Below are positions 33,236-46,780 of a stretch of 64,000 nucleotides of DNA, one piece after another. The position numbers and the translations under genes were made by a program. The notes under the pieces are model-generated. The model saw only the letters and a list, made by a program, of their open reading frames with translations. It ran no database searches and had not been told where the DNA came from. Location of the stretch: contig NC_087076.1 in NCBI RefSeq assembly GCF_026151205.1, positions 19,151,919 through 19,215,918 of the forward strand, given 5' to 3'. Positions within the stretch are counted from its first letter, which is position 1. Each line of letters begins with the position of its first letter. Source of the DNA: Bolinopsis microptera. Its lineage: Eukaryota > Ctenophora > Tentaculata > Lobata > Bolinopsidae.

Positions 33236-33857
33236 GTAAGTTATTGTGTGGGGGAGGGGGGAGGTGGTATAGTACACATACGTTAGGCTCTTACTAATTC
33301 GCTCGCCCAAAAATTTCTCCGACGTGACTTTTATTATTATCATTTCTCCGTAGCTTAGTGCACTAGATTCCCACTATCGGAATCGTTCTGAATAGCCGAT
33401 CCTTACCAACTCCGTGGATCCGACTGGTGGTGTCTGATCCAGTGAATGAGTGGCATAGAAATCGTGCAGAAAGCCCAATTACGGTAAAACAGTGTTTTAT
33501 CGGGATTTAATGCTTCACTTATTGAATATGAACTTTAACTTCAAAGCATGATCGTAAATATATAAAGCTATCCAGTATCCATATTTATTATATGAACTTA
33601 AACTTCAAAGCATGATCGTAAATATATAAAGCTATCCAGTATCCATAAATAAGACCGGCTGATTTAGGGACTAAAGACTTTTAAAAAATTGATTGAAAGC
33701 ATTTCAATATCTTAGATACGATTCGATGGATTTATATTTTGTAATCTTTTAGTATTGGTTAACTTTTTAAAAGGCTCGCCGCGAATTAAGGTGATTATGA
33801 TTCAGATATTTAAATGTTTCATTAATATTACAATCTTTTCTTGATTCGATTGGCTCT
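33236..33857. other. Non-coding interval with a 57-bp duplication
   Basis: Nothing coding. The block tatgaactt(t/a)aacttcaaagc... is present twice at about 33528-33584 and 33592-33648, separated by a few bases, nearly identical. Confidence 0.6.
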
Positions 33858-34370
33858 TACCTTACAAGACATATTTATGGCGGCCTAATTTGCGACGACC
33901 GAAATTTTGGCGGTCCGAAAATATGGCGAAATTGAACAAAAACCGTCAAATTTCGGACGTCACAGAAAATAAGGGTATTTTTCATCATTTTTGTGACAGT
34001 AAGCAGTAAGGAAATGTCTGAAATTCGGTAAAATCATGTTCAAACTTAGTCTGTATTAAGACTGTAAGACTTTCATGTTAGCACATACGTACATGTATTT
34101 TAATGCAAATTTAAACTGTATTGCTTGACATTCAATTCGTCATTGGTGTGGTGATAATTTGTCCCAAGATGCCAGAATTTATTTATTTATTTTACTTGAT
34201 ATTACTTTTTAGAAACAAAATAAAGCAGTGAAGGCACAGTCATTGAAATAAGCTAAAAGATAATGCGACGGATTCTATTACGACGACCGAAATTTTAGCG
34301 GTCCGAAAATATGGCGAAATGTTCGGAAAACCGCCACATTTCGTACGTTATAAATATGTCTTGTAAGGTA
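33858..34370. mobile_element. TA-flanked MITE with internal direct repeats
   Basis: The ends TACCTTACAAGACATATTTAT (33858) and its exact complement (ending 34370) are 21-bp perfect terminal repeats with TA at the outside, as in Tc1/mariner-type insertions. Inside, a block of about 70 bp (gacgaccgaaatttt, ggtccgaaaatatggcgaaa) occurs twice in direct orientation, one copy next to each end. No coding frame, so it was moved in trans. Confidence 0.7.
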
Positions 34371-35430
34371 GATGGAAACTGGAAAGTATGAAATCTCAAA
34401 GAGCACTTTATAGTACAAATTGAACATTGACATTAAATAAATTAAGTTTAAGCTATAGAGTACTAGAGTATAGAGTTTGATTTTGTGTTTTAGTATTTTA
34501 CATAGTTCACGAATTTTTAAGTATTATTGATTATAAAACAGGAGATGGACTATTGACACATTCTAGGCTACCAAAATTAAATATTTTCATTTTCCCATCT
34601 TTCTTTCAATTAAAGGTTTTGTTTTCTAACACCAAGAACAGCCACCGTGAGTGAAGGAAGCAGCTGGGCAAAAACAGCCATGGCCCCATTTGAAATTCGG
34701 ATGGTAAGTTCAAAGTGTGGTTTGGCCCCACCAGAAATATGTGCACCAAAATTTGACCAAAATCTCGCGGTTTCTAAATAGAGTGGTAGGACCTCATCGC
34801 CAGGAAAAGAAAAGAGAGGTATTGCGATGTGGTAAGACATGTAAGGACAAGAATAATATTCGCTATGTTAAGAACCACACTCATAGCTCTACGAGGGTAC
34901 AGAGGAAAAAAATGGACAGCAAATATGAGACACCACTATCAGAAGTCTCTTATAACCTCATCCCTGCCCCTATGATGGAGTAGATGTGTATATATCTGAT
35001 TGTTGATATTTCATATTATATAATATTGGTAGCACTAGCAGTGCCCAGTGGACAATTTCCGTTACCTCTGTATTGTGCTCTGCCAATTGCAACACTTGAA
35101 TTACTTTATTGTATATATACTGTTGTTTGGTTATTTTCTAACTATATTTCTTAGATAAAAAGAAAAGAAATCTCACGTGTTTGTAACATTTTCAAAAATA
35201 CTTTCATTACTCTCAAGTAATAACTTTACCGCAGATGTACAGTTTCCAAATTATAAAATATAACACCCTTTCCTTAAGGGGGCCGGGGTCTACATATATA
35301 TATGTAGTTGTTTCTGGTAGAGGGGAGTGATATCTATCAAATGCTTTTGGTCCCATGGAAAAATTTTGTTTCTCAGTAGAAATTATTGCCGGTCAAAGGT
35401 CAGCGCTTATGTGTAATTTTTAATTAATTA
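34371..35430. other. Non-coding interval
   Basis: No supported gene. The 88-codon frame at 34717-34983 has no features and no splice support. Confidence 0.4.
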
Positions 35431-35765
35431 ATTTGACCAAAACCCATATCATGGGTAGAGTGTACCGCTGCCAGTGTCTCTCTTTTCCAAACAAAAGGAA
35501 ATGATATTAATTTGAATAACCGTCCGCAAATGCAAATTGATACCGAGAATGAAATCGGTCGCTCGCTTTTTCCATTCGATCACGGCTTATATTATTACAA
35601 ATTGTAATAAAGCTTATTGATTGGAAAAAGCGAGCGACCGATTTCATTCTCGGTATCAATTTGCATTTGCGGACGGTTATTCAAATTAATATCATTTCCT
35701 TTTGTTTGGAAAAGAGAGACACTGGCAGCGGTACACTCTACCCATGATATGGGTTTTGGTCAAAT
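35431..35765. repeat. Perfect long hairpin (143-bp arms, 48-bp loop)
   Basis: 35431-35573 is the exact inverse of 35623-35765 as far as I can read. The loop carries its own small inverted repeat around attacaaattgtaat. No protein is encoded. Arms this perfect mean recent origin or active conversion; a transcript would form a long double-stranded RNA. It could be a MITE or a foldback element; I see no clear target duplication. Confidence 0.85.
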
Positions 35766-37926
35766 ATCATCTCTTTTTGATTATAATGTCAGGATAATTT
35801 ACAAAGCCGAAATGTAAACTCATAACTTCATTCATATTTATATTAATAAATAGGAGGTAATTTCATCGATTTCGAAATTTTACCTGACTGAATATGGCAC
35901 TTTTTACTCATTCAAGTTGGCATTAAATTCATATATAATGCCATTTAAATATCGTGGGAAAGCAGAATTTATTCGAAATCACGAATGAGCAAAATTCTCA
36001 CCTTTCGCACGTGCAAACTTTGAGCGGACGTTGCGTGCGCATACAATATTGAATCACCGTAAATTTTTGCATAGCAGTATTTTATATATAGTTTAATAAG
36101 CATGCAAAGTTTCAGAAGATTTCATATAGAACTTGGATCACAACGGGACTCCAAAGTTGATAAAAATGGTGAAAACAGCAATTTTCAGTAATTTTAGCAA
36201 TTTTCTATCAATTTGGGCGTGTCCCCACGTGTGCAACTTTTCGATTTCCAACTTTAAAACTATCCTATAACACAATTTAGACCTTTAAAAAGCAAAATTA
36301 AGCTCCACAACTCAAGGGATGGCCCAACACCAGAGAATACTAATTCACAACTTTTGTGTTTTTATAAAATTATTCTTCAAAAAAGCACTTACTTCAATAG
36401 CGAATATCTTTATGAAGGAGCAAAGTAAGAAACTTTTCCGGTAGATTTTCAGAATGCTTGAACAATTATCTAAGATGAAAATGTCCTCAGATTTTGAATA
36501 AAATTACTCCTTAATGGTTTAAAATCGATTTGAAAAGTTATTACTTTGTCAAAAATCAAGTTTTAAAAACACCTAATTTGATAACGTCATCAAGTGATGA
36601 TGATGAAGATAAATTATTTTTTGATATAATGTAAACTAAAGTATAAACAATTATCTTTAAAACCTGTGGTTCGAAATGACTGTATCTTTTATACTATTGG
36701 ATCTACAGACACTTAAATGTAGGCTATAATTGACTATAATTGACTGAAAAGCGTCTATACTATACTTCACGACAATCTGTTGTAAAACAGGGGTTCCAGA
36801 AAACCCACTTCCCGATACTCCTGAAACATGAAATTTTTTTTGCAGTCGATTTGGACAAGGTCTAGACGCCCTGCAAAGTTTCAGATCTCTAACTCAATTT
36901 TAACATGGTTTTTAAGGCACCTGAATATGGCGATTTTGGGTTTTTTACCTAATTTCGTATAACATGCTGGCGCGTATTTTGCGCAAATTTCTTAAAAACC
37001 TCCACATAACTATTTCTTATTCCTGTCATCTTTAACATTGAATTAGAATGTTTTGAACTTAAATATACCTGCTGAACTACTTTCGATGAGTCTTAATGCC
37101 TGGAAAACAATAAAGGGGATATACTAGTATAGGGGTAAATAGTATTGTGAATATAAGGGCGACGGTAATGCTTACCAGCATTGTGATAGGTGCTTTTAGA
37201 AGGACAAAATTGTCTTTAAATAATTTTCAGCTCGAAACACAAGGGGTCACCCCTTGTATAATAATTTTGTACATATTGTACAATTTTTTTACAATTTTGT
37301 GTCTTTAAATATTATAAAGGTCGTACTAAAAGATTCGTCTTCCAAGCTGATTACGGTATTTGTATTTATATAATTTCCAAAAAAAAATGATTCTTTTTGT
37401 GTTATTAGGCTTTTAAGCCTTTAATCTGCTTTTTTGCCCTTTTTTACGATGATTTTACTATTGTTTGAGCCACTATTGCTTAGCTTAAAAACTCAAATCT
37501 GAAGAGAAATCCTACTCCAAAAGTTTGATTGATTCAAGCTACACTCACAAGAATTTTTTATGCTGATATCTGCTGACCTCGGGTTGATTGGTGAATTGTA
37601 CAAATTTAGGGAAGTGGAAAAAATTTCAAATTTTTATTTTTCGACCTTGTTTGCTCTGTAACGGTCGTCATTTATCGTTAAATGCTATTTAATATTTTCA
37701 ATGGCTTCTTGTACGGATTGACGTAATGTTCAGGTTAAAAAAATCAGCCATAAAAAACTTTTGTTAAAATGGGCCCGAACTTCGGTATTTTCAGTGACAG
37801 ACTTCTCCAATTTTAAAAATTTCGAAAAAGAAAATATTTTTTTCTTCTCGATGAAGGGAATTTTTTAGAAAATTTTGAAGGTGTGTCAAATCTTCTTCTT
37901 TTTGTCTATTTTTAACCGAATATAAA
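35766..37926. other. AT-rich non-coding interval
   Basis: About 2.1 kb with frequent stops in all frames, many A and T runs and no repeats that I can define. Nothing to annotate. Confidence 0.5.
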
Positions 37927-38318
37927 TTATAAATCGATGTTCGGAAGCAAAACGTTTTTGGTGTATCTCCCCTTAACAGGCCATTTAATAGGCTCCCAAT
38001 CAGTGGACGTGTTCTGATTCGTCATTGTCAGATTGTCACCAGCACGACAGTTGCACCCAAAGTCACTGAGAGATGCTCCAGAACTGGAGTGTGAAGTGCC
38101 TTTGCTCTCACGCGGACAAGACCTTTCCACTGGACCTGAGGAGCACAACCTTTCCCCTGATTGCTTTGTGGAAGGAGGGGCCTCTTGTCAACTCTCTTCG
38201 ATTTATCTGATTGTCGGACATGAACATTTTTCTCACAAAAGTGTTTCTCGTCGATATGATAATCACCCTTTATTAATTCGTAACCTTCTACGATGTTCAC
38301 AGTGAAGATATTTGACAA
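37927..38318 (-). CDS. Possible exon or decayed gene, unrecognised
   Basis: A GC-richer island in AT-rich surroundings. On the minus strand one frame is open from 38318 to about 38145 with a polar, coding-like product (GDYHIDEKHFCEKNVHVRQS). A second frame is open from 38148 to a stop at 37927, ending in a plausible C-terminus. The switch near 38145 may be a frameshift or the edge of a small intron. No family recognised. Confidence 0.3.
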
Positions 38319-41230
38319 ACATGAAAGGAGGTAAAAAAGTGCAAAAATGTGGCCTTAGAAAGTGGGTAAATTTTGGATAAAATTGGTCGCTTAATGAAAC
38401 CTAAAAATGTAACCAAAAAAACGTTATAAAGTCTTTGGAAGGCTTTCTTGTGTCGTAGATCGATTTTTTCAGACGGATCTGTTGTACTATTTTTGCACTC
38501 TTGTACCGCCAAAGTCCATATCACGAAAATATTGGGACCTTATAAGGTTATAAATCGTGACGTCGCGTTATCCATGAAGTTGGCCCGGACTATGAACAGA
38601 CTGTGGCCTGCAGTAGGCACAGATTATCAGAATAGCATAGTATGGTCGCCTAGTATGGTCGGGCCCTTAAATTCTGAGAATAAAAACCTATGGGAAGACA
38701 TTCATACATCCTTTACAATTTTGCTAGAACACACCTCTTCTTTAAATTCTAATAGTTCATTAATCGTTGCCTCAGTAGTCATGAATTAAAACATACAAAT
38801 TAACAGATTCGGTTTACAGTGAAAAACGGGAGGTGAAAAATAGAGTGGATCTTGAGTCGACACCTTTAGAAAATAGAACTAATAGTGTGATGGGGAGTGA
38901 CCAATATGGTGATTATGTGGACTTCTACTCTGATGGGGAGAGAGTTGCTAGGAGCAGTCGCGCTTTCTTCAACTCTACTCCACAATACAAACCTCAGCTG
39001 GTGCACATCCTCATATATTCCCGTTGATCTCCCCTCTACTGCTGACCAAGTGTGGGTCGTATAACCAGAAACTTGAGGTGTCAGAGTAGTGATACACTGT
39101 ATGAGGTTGAGGTGCTCAACATATGGATCTCTCTAGCTTCGTGTGACGGTAGCGGTGGAGACGATCTGGAACACGGGACGTGGCAAAGATAAAAAAGAAT
39201 TTTCTCTTCCTCCGAACAGCATCTGTTACTACAGAACACAAACAGGGTGACTAATATAACTGCTTGGTTTAACAAAAGTAACAATAACTTTAATTTTACA
39301 AATAAGCCCACTTGCTGATTCTTCGTAAAGCTCGTGATTACGTGTTTTCTGTCTAAATTTCCAAGTATGCCTTTTTATTTATTTAACATAAAACACATAT
39401 ATTATGAGGATATGGGATATAGGATTTTTTAGTACATATTGTTATTTATAACTTAATAAAGTGATCATAAGAATACCGTCAAAATAAACCCTTATTATCA
39501 GTTTAACGTGATTTAATATGACATATCGACCAGATGAGCTGCACGGGACTGAAGGCTGAGTGGAGGACTTCGATTCTGGACAACGACACAGTTCCCAGTA
39601 GTCCCAGGAACCGTGGTGGAGATGGATTGAATTGTGTTGAAGCACAGAGCTCTCAATAAAGGGAGCAGCGAGTGTCCTGTATTCAGGATATCGGAATTTC
39701 GTTTCGAATCGATGATCACGAGTGTATACATCCAGGTATAGAAAACAGTAACATGCTAATAACATTGCATTCACCAATTTAAAGGGAATAATTAACAGGA
39801 TATAAATTATCAAATAGGCGAGATGACTCGGACGAACATTTTCGAAGTCAAAAAATTTACAAGTTATCTGAAAACAATTTTGTTTACATTTTCAGGTTAC
39901 CTTGATCATTATGAGCCATAACTATTTTTTTTCGAGCCGACCCATTTGATACAACATTTTTTCGGATGTAGGTAACGGACTATTTCGGCTCATTATTATC
40001 TGGGGGTGCATGAAACATGACCAAAAGTGGTTTCCAGAAAAAATTGTCTGAAAGATTTCGATGTAGAAATAATTTTTCTGTTGAGTCATCTCGATAGTTA
40101 CCTCTGAGGCAGGGTTGAGGGGACTTCGAACCGAAAACATTTTAGGCTCATATTTAATCAGTGTAGCATAAGCCATGGACTGAAGTACCTTAATTCGTTT
40201 AATTCCAGAGCCGTGTGGAGAAGGAACCTCTGAAGTCAATAAATGTTTCACTCTTATCGTTCTTTTTTACTTATAACAAGGTCAAGTATTGGCTTAATTT
40301 ATTTCGACCGATGTGGTTTTATTCGAAAAAAATAAAATACTTTGGTTGGGATAATGACGGGATGATGATTAACTTAGTCAGAAACGGCCTCATAGATCTT
40401 AGAAAGAAACGATCCGTTGAGGGACACAATTTGTTATTTTCTTTCGTCAAACCACTTGCCCTACTTTAACTGCTCATTAGAGATTACGCAATCCAAGATT
40501 TTGTAGTTCTTCAATTTTTTTGAGAGAGTAGGGAATCATGCCTCAGAAAGACCAATGATGCTGGTCCAGTATGACGAAATAAAAAAATTGGTCAATGGAA
40601 TATAACTTAGGTCCGCAATTTGGAGCCCCCGAGTGGTGTCAAAATCATATATTGATAAACTAGTTAAACTCGTATTCAAAAATAAATAAAAAAAATAAGA
40701 ATATTATGAGATTGTAATAAATACAATCGCTTTCTGAAAACCATGCACAGCTGGGCAGTATAAAACTTGCAGCATGATTAACATGTGAACTGTGCCCTCC
40801 GGGAACGTTTAGAGAAGCTGAAATGGTTCATCCAAGTGTGTCTCTTGTACGGGAGACCTGATTTGTCCTATAGAGGGAGGATATTTTCTGTAGACAATGT
40901 GATGATAAACATATTGGCAAACTCAGATAAAAACTCAATGTGGTATGTAAGGAATAATATGAAAGTGTTTTATCACGGTTTAAGTCGTTAAAAATAGTTA
41001 GTTTCGTCTTAGATTTAGATTTTCAAGATTAGTTAATTTTAAAAGTATGTTCTAAGTTTTTGTTATCAGTACTAAGCAATTCGGCAAATCTGAACTTTAT
41101 TGAAATAGTTAATTCAACTGACAGTTGGGCTTTGAATAAACTATGATGTGTAAAAAGATGCAATGCTTATAAAACTATGCAACTACAATAAAAAGTCAAT
41201 AATTTCAGATTATCTGTGCACCTGGGTGGT
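38319..41230. other. Non-coding interval
   Basis: No supported gene in about 2.9 kb. Short frames at 38448, 38833, 39442 and 40215 lack motifs, splice sites and compositional support. Confidence 0.4.
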
Positions 41231-43300
41231 TTCTCGCAATGGGAGCGAAAAGAACCTAGCTGCCTGATAGATGTGATCCCTCTGAATACCAACCATTTCC
41301 TCAACAAACCCGATTGTTTAGCCTGCGCTGGATCTGTGCATAGGGAATAAAGACAGCTTGCTTGCCTGTAAGTGCCAATGTCAGGTGTGGGCCCCCCTAC
41401 GCCATCCACATACCGTGGTTGAATAACGGGATCAATATAGGAATTTGCAGACAACCTGGGCAGGGAAAAAATGAAGCTCTGCTAACTGTCCTGGGGATCA
41501 TACAAAAGAAACTTTACAAAGAGTGCACTGTAGAAGGGATATTGGGATGAATCACATCAGACACCGGTGAATGTGATTCCCCATGTCATCTTGCTTGCAA
41601 TCAGGTTACTTGGAAGTTGAAAGTGACTTGAATGCAGAACAGTACAACGATCTCAACAAGGAAAACTGACTGTGTTGCTGACGCGGGAGCAAGAACTATA
41701 CTGTCCCCCAGAGAACTCTCATGAAATTGTTGATCTTCTTTGAAATTAACCAAACATCCTATTATGAGGTGAAAGTGTATGTTTGGTCTTTGATAAGGTT
41801 CATTGGAAAATCTGAGGAGGGGAGGAGAATCTGAATTTTTGAAGGAATCGGAGAAATCAGAGATAATTATAAGATTTTGGAAACTGTGTCCAAGTCCAAT
41901 AAGAAGATAACATTAATAACAACGGGGGGGGACTCGAATTTGTATGCAATCAGTCACCCCCGACCATGTCTAAAGAAAAAACCTGCCATTTAACCTGACT
42001 GCTCCTGAAACTGTACCAGCAGACGATCTTACCATCATGCTAGATTTCGGAACCAACGGGACTAAAAATAATTGTGGCAGTCATGGTGATCTATAAAAAA
42101 ATGCTGCTGCCGAAACCAACAAACTCCAATAGCACTTGGGGCTCTCAATAGTCTCAATCAACTTTTTAAGACCAGTGAAAATAATGGGACGGCTAAACCT
42201 TTCACTGGTCTTCCAGTCAAAAGAAGGATTCGACTATCTCTGGGAATAAACATCAAAGTACATGTGTATTTCTTGAAGTATAACAGATGAATGGCTGACT
42301 GTGGGTTGCACAAACTTTTCTAAATGAAGACCAAAACCTGCATGTGCACCTGTACTCATACAACAAGCTTTGCAGTGTTGCTAATGTCCAACCGAAGTGA
42401 ACAGGATCCAGCCCAGGATATCTTCAGATACTTTATGTCTGCAGTAACCTTATCTTCCTGTTCCTGACTCTTTGGCCTGATTTTCTTCCGATCCAAGAAG
42501 CTTGCGGACAAAAAGCAGGCACATCTGATCCAATTTAATCTTTATTGGGCTCTCGGATTTTGGCTAACCGTCCTTTAACCTCCCTTTCTGCCTCTACCAA
42601 AATAAACTGTGGACCAATCTGGGATACCCTCTTTTGTCATTAAACAAAGATGTGTTGCAGGTGTGATCATTACCCAATAATTCTTTCTGTCTGCTCTTCT
42701 TGGAGATGGTAATGCTGTGCTTGGAACTTCTTCGGAAAGATAGGTTAAATGCTATAAAGACCTCGGTATTTACGACAAGTTTTTTCTTCCACAAGTGTGT
42801 AGCTGTAAGTTTGGTACTACATGATATTTCCAGTTGCAGCCTTTTGACGTCACTCACACTGAATAAGGGATGATTCTCTACTCCGTATGTTGGAGCAGCA
42901 AGAAAGTATGGACACACAGCTGCTGGGTTGTAGATCCTTGGGGTATGTGGGTTCATGGTGCCTCGCAATACACTATCATTCTCTTCAACTGTGTAATGCT
43001 TTGGATGATTGCTAGCAGTAATTATAGAGCAGCAAAGTCTTGATGTGGAATTTCTAGTTGTATAGAAAAAAAACAGCTAAAGCATTGATGATGGTTGCAG
43101 TTCAATTGGGTGTCCTTGGATTGTGATCGCCCTGTGCAGTTGTCTGGAGCTGTGGGTCATGCAGTACTTGTTTCGATTCTTCTAACAGGAATACAAGGAC
43201 CTTCCTCTTCCACTGCGTTGGTCGTGTTCCAAGAAGATGTCTAAGACAACAACTTGCTTATTGGGAATAAAACAGTCTAAGTAAGAGGAGGGGAAAACAG
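41231..43300 (+). pseudogene. Possible decayed retroelement gag-pol remnant
   Basis: Scattered coding-like patches on the plus strand: a Cys-containing stretch at about 41270-41345 (NKPDCLACAGSVHRE), then at 41665-41720 a retropepsin-like motif (CVADAGARTILSPREL, resembling the DTGA active-site region with Asp-Ala-Gly). A further patch is near 42010-42095. Every frame is broken within about 60 codons. I infer an old LTR-retroelement fragment; the family is not assignable. Confidence 0.25.
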
Positions 43301-44259
43301 AATGTTCAGGCATTACTAGGTTATGTTGTCAATTCTATCCTTATGCAAATTTTTCAAGGGAGCTGAATGCAAGTGTTGCCGAGAAAAAAGTTGAAGAAAA
43401 GAGGATGACTATAATATATGAAGATGTCGAAGAATGATGAGATAGCAACGGATAGAGAAAGGATCTGACTAGATTGAATCGAGGAGAAAGAAAAGCAGGA
43501 TTGAGGGAAAAAAATTCCCCAAATTAGGTATAACACTATGGACTAAGAAACCAGTATAACCTAAAAAAATGGTTTTGTTGGATAGGGACAGTAATACATC
43601 ATAGCTTTAAGTGTGGTGAGTGAATCAGACTATTTTTCTTCTACAGCAGATTCTTAGAACTTATTATGAGCATTTATAATTTATATAGTTGGAGTAGCCC
43701 GAAATCTGCCTCTGTTTGTAAAATGTAAAAGCAGTCTGTAGAGTGTAGACAATAGACATGTGAAATTATTTTTGGATTATTTAGTGCATCATTATTAGCA
43801 TACATTTTTTTTGAACCCCTTTGATATTTAACACGAAAAAAAAATTTTATTAAGTAAAACATTCAATATTAGATTTGTTAGTTCTTTTTTTCTTCATATT
43901 TTGATGTTTATGAATAGGACTCAGAGCAAGACAGTTCTAATGGAAATAAATAAGCTTAATAACGTATCGACATTTCTACGTTCATACCTCATATTCTAAT
44001 ATAGTATTTAAATTCAATTATAACGTCAATTTGTTCATAAACAAATTTTACGACGGATTTATTATATAACTAAAATATTATCACTGTAAAATAGTTATCA
44101 CTGTAATATAGTTTTTAACGAATCATGAGGCTCAAATAAATGAACATAAAAACTGAAAAATTTTATCAATTAGGGTTATCTGAAAAGTAACGAATAGCGT
44201 ACGGGTACAAGAGATAAAAATTAAGGACTAAAAGAGATAAAAGAAATGAATGGACAGGC
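43301..44259. other. Non-coding flank before the LTR element
   Basis: AT-rich, no gene. Ends with the AGAG target copy at 44260-44263. Confidence 0.5.
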
Positions 44260-44263
44260 AGAG

Positions 44264-44983
44264 TGTTGGCGGTATTTCAATATGTGTCATAGGATCTTAT
44301 ATAAGTCACCCGAGATGTTATAGTACTTCACTTCACTTTCATAGGCACTTAACTTCATGGGATGCTCCATTTTACGCTCTAGTGACCAGAACAGGTGCTA
44401 TAAGTTAAGGAGAGTAATAAGTTTAGGACACATTATGCATTCGGTCAAGACGTTAAGAGGACACGTGTAGTCAAAGGGACAATCAAAGTATATGCTTAGC
44501 GATGGAGGGAGCATTTAAATACGGACGAACATTTTACGTGGTTTGAGACAGTGAAGGGGACGTAATAGCAATTCAATGAGGGGAGGCCGTTTACGGATCG
44601 AACGATAAATAACTTAGCACGATAAGTAGTGTCTGATATTAGTGTTTGACGGGATCCAAGCACGTGCACTTACGACACAAGTCTCGAGAATAGCATCGCA
44701 CTTCAAAAACCCAGCTCACAGCATCGACTAGCCGTTCATCAAAGGGGACTATAGTTAAACAAGGTTTCAGGGAACAAATAATAAGGGTACAGGGACCCTA
44801 AACTGATGAGGCACAACGGGACACAAACTGTATCCGGGCCTGTTTAGTACTTGGTTAGTTACGTTTGTCAGTTATATAGTACGTTCTTGATCTTCATCTA
44901 TAATTATTACTTGAGAAACCGAGTATATTCTTAGTTATATAAAATAGTAGGGAAACGGAAGTAAAATTCTAGAAACGCCAACA
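44264..44983 (+). repeat. 5' LTR
   Basis: 720 bp, TGTTGG...CCAACA. It aligns along its whole length with the 3' LTR but with many single-base indels. The sequence includes actatttaaatac-like TATA candidates near 44513. It should carry the promoter and polyadenylation signal. Confidence 0.93.
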
Positions 44984-44984
44984 T

Positions 44985-45002
44985 TGGAGGCCACGGGGCC
45001 AG
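44985..45002 (+). promoter_or_regulatory. Primer binding site
   Basis: TGGAGGCCACGGGGCCAG begins one base after the 5' LTR. The TGG start would pair with a tRNA CCA end. I could not assign the tRNA. Confidence 0.6.
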
Positions 45003-45010
45003 TGATACAG

Positions 45011-46348
45011 ATGGAAGATGAAGAAAAAATGGGGAACAAAATAGGATGCACGACCGGATGGGTGCAAGTGAATGAGGGTGATTTAGAATGTTAGAGCAGA
45101 CCTTAGAACTGTTCAAACAGAGAAACAAAGAGTTTGCTATGGAAAACGAAATAGTAATGGGAGGGGAAAATAGAAGTTTACTGGATTACGCAGAGAGATG
45201 TAAAGTTGAGGGAGAGAAAAAGTACTTTGCAGGCACGTGGAAGAGGGATTTACTAGGAGCGGTGAACCTTAAAACAGGGACCGGAATAAATGCGAGGGAA
45301 TATTCATACAGGGAAACCTGAAAAATATACAAATCGGGAAAAATTTCAAAAGGTGGCTAAAATCGTTCAAAATATTTTGCCGATAAACTGCACAAATTCC
45401 TAGTGGAGTAACAGGATAAATACATTAATTACATTTTTCCTAGGATGCAACCAGCAGCAAATGGAAAGTAGAGGGAGCTGGATTTGAATGATGAAAAAGA
45501 ATAGGGACCATATGAGTGCTATGAACAAATTTCTTGGGCAATAGAAGGGAACAAAATCAAAAAGAGTGCAGAGGCTAGACTGTGTAAACTTTAAAACAGG
45601 GGTAACACGAAACAGTTACGGATTTCGCAACTAAACTAACGGTTATAGCGAGAGGGTCTATGACAATGATAAACTCTCAAATTAAGGGACAAATAATGCT
45701 GACTGCTTCGTAGCTGGGTTGAAATCGGATAGATGGCATCGACTTGATCAAGGAGGAGTTGGATACTTCCAAACTGCCTCTACCAGAGAGCCATTAGATC
45801 TCGAACAATTTATGCTTTGAGGGATTAAAAACAGGGGAGACGAAGAAGGGGACAGCTCGTTCAAATAAAAGGGGGGGAGCGGGGATGAATGTTAGTTGTC
45901 ACATTTGCGCGTATAAAGGGTCACATGTGGAAGTTCTGTAAAGATGAACTGATACAAATGCTAGGTCAGGCTGGGAAATGTATCTGAAATGTGCCAGAGG
46001 GTCCAAAATAATGGCTGACTCAGGGCTGGCCCGAGCAGACTAGGACAGCGGGTTCTTTGAATGTTGGAATGTGGAAAAAAAGGGTCATTTTGCACATGGG
46101 AGTGTAGTCGAGGAATTTCATACACAGCTCCAGAACAGAGTACCAAGGGTCGGACAAGAATGGGAAAGTTACGCAATAACCCAGGGAAATGCAGACATCA
46201 CTCACGCTCTCCACCGAACACGGGAGAATACAAAATGGAAACAACTACAGCCATCAGTAAAGTGATGCAGGACAAGACCAACAGGACCAAGACAGGTAAA
46301 CATGGGCGTACAAAGATTTCTTCCGGGATGAAAACAAGGGTAATTTAA
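45011..46348 (+). pseudogene. Gag-like region with degenerate zinc knuckles
   Basis: An ATG at 45011 starts an acidic frame that breaks near 45085, continues in another frame (45088-45321) and breaks repeatedly afterwards. Around 45897-45940 and 46058-46110 there are two Cys/His clusters with the spacing of CCHC nucleocapsid knuckles, each interrupted by a one-base indel. Capsid-like sequence cannot be defined. The product would coat the RNA. The breaks are many and mostly next to G or A runs. Confidence 0.6.
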
Positions 46349-46469
46349 AATCTTTTAGCGCTTCCCAACAATTTTACGGGACTGGGAAGGGGTTATTTTA
46401 CCAAAAAAATTTTATAAAGTAGTGAGACATACCAAAAACCCAATGTTGGAAGCTATAAATTGGGTTATG

Positions 46470-46780
46470 TGGAGGCAAAATTTATCCAAAATGTAATTGA
46501 AGGGAATTAAGCTCGCGGATGATGTGACAGGAGCAAATAGAAATTTTTTAAAATTATGATTTATACAATTAATTGGGAAACTACTCATTAAGGAACATTG
46601 ACACTAGTTTGTCAAACTGCCACAGGGGAATCGATTAAAATTTACGGGAAAATAGTCACTCTGGAAAATAAATTATCGGGGAAAAAGATTGTAATAAGTT
46701 GCATGTCAACTGTTTGTGATATCACCGAAGATCTAATTATGGGGAATAATTTCTTTGATAAAACAGCGAGTTCGTACTAG
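46470..46780 (+). pseudogene. Retropepsin-like protease region
   Basis: The frame at 46598-46780 ends with a block typical of the C-terminal half of retroviral aspartic proteases (DITEDLIMGNNFF). About 80 bp upstream a damaged version of the Asp-Thr-Gly active-site triad can be seen (gatgtgacaggagca region, 46518-46532). The frame is broken between the two halves. Confidence 0.5.

Noticed and set aside
33342-33445. tRNA-like stretch on the plus strand
   Set aside because: There is a stem like an anticodon arm, but no U33 equivalent and no proper B box.
34717-34983. 88-codon ORF
   Set aside because: No motif, splice signal or compositional support.
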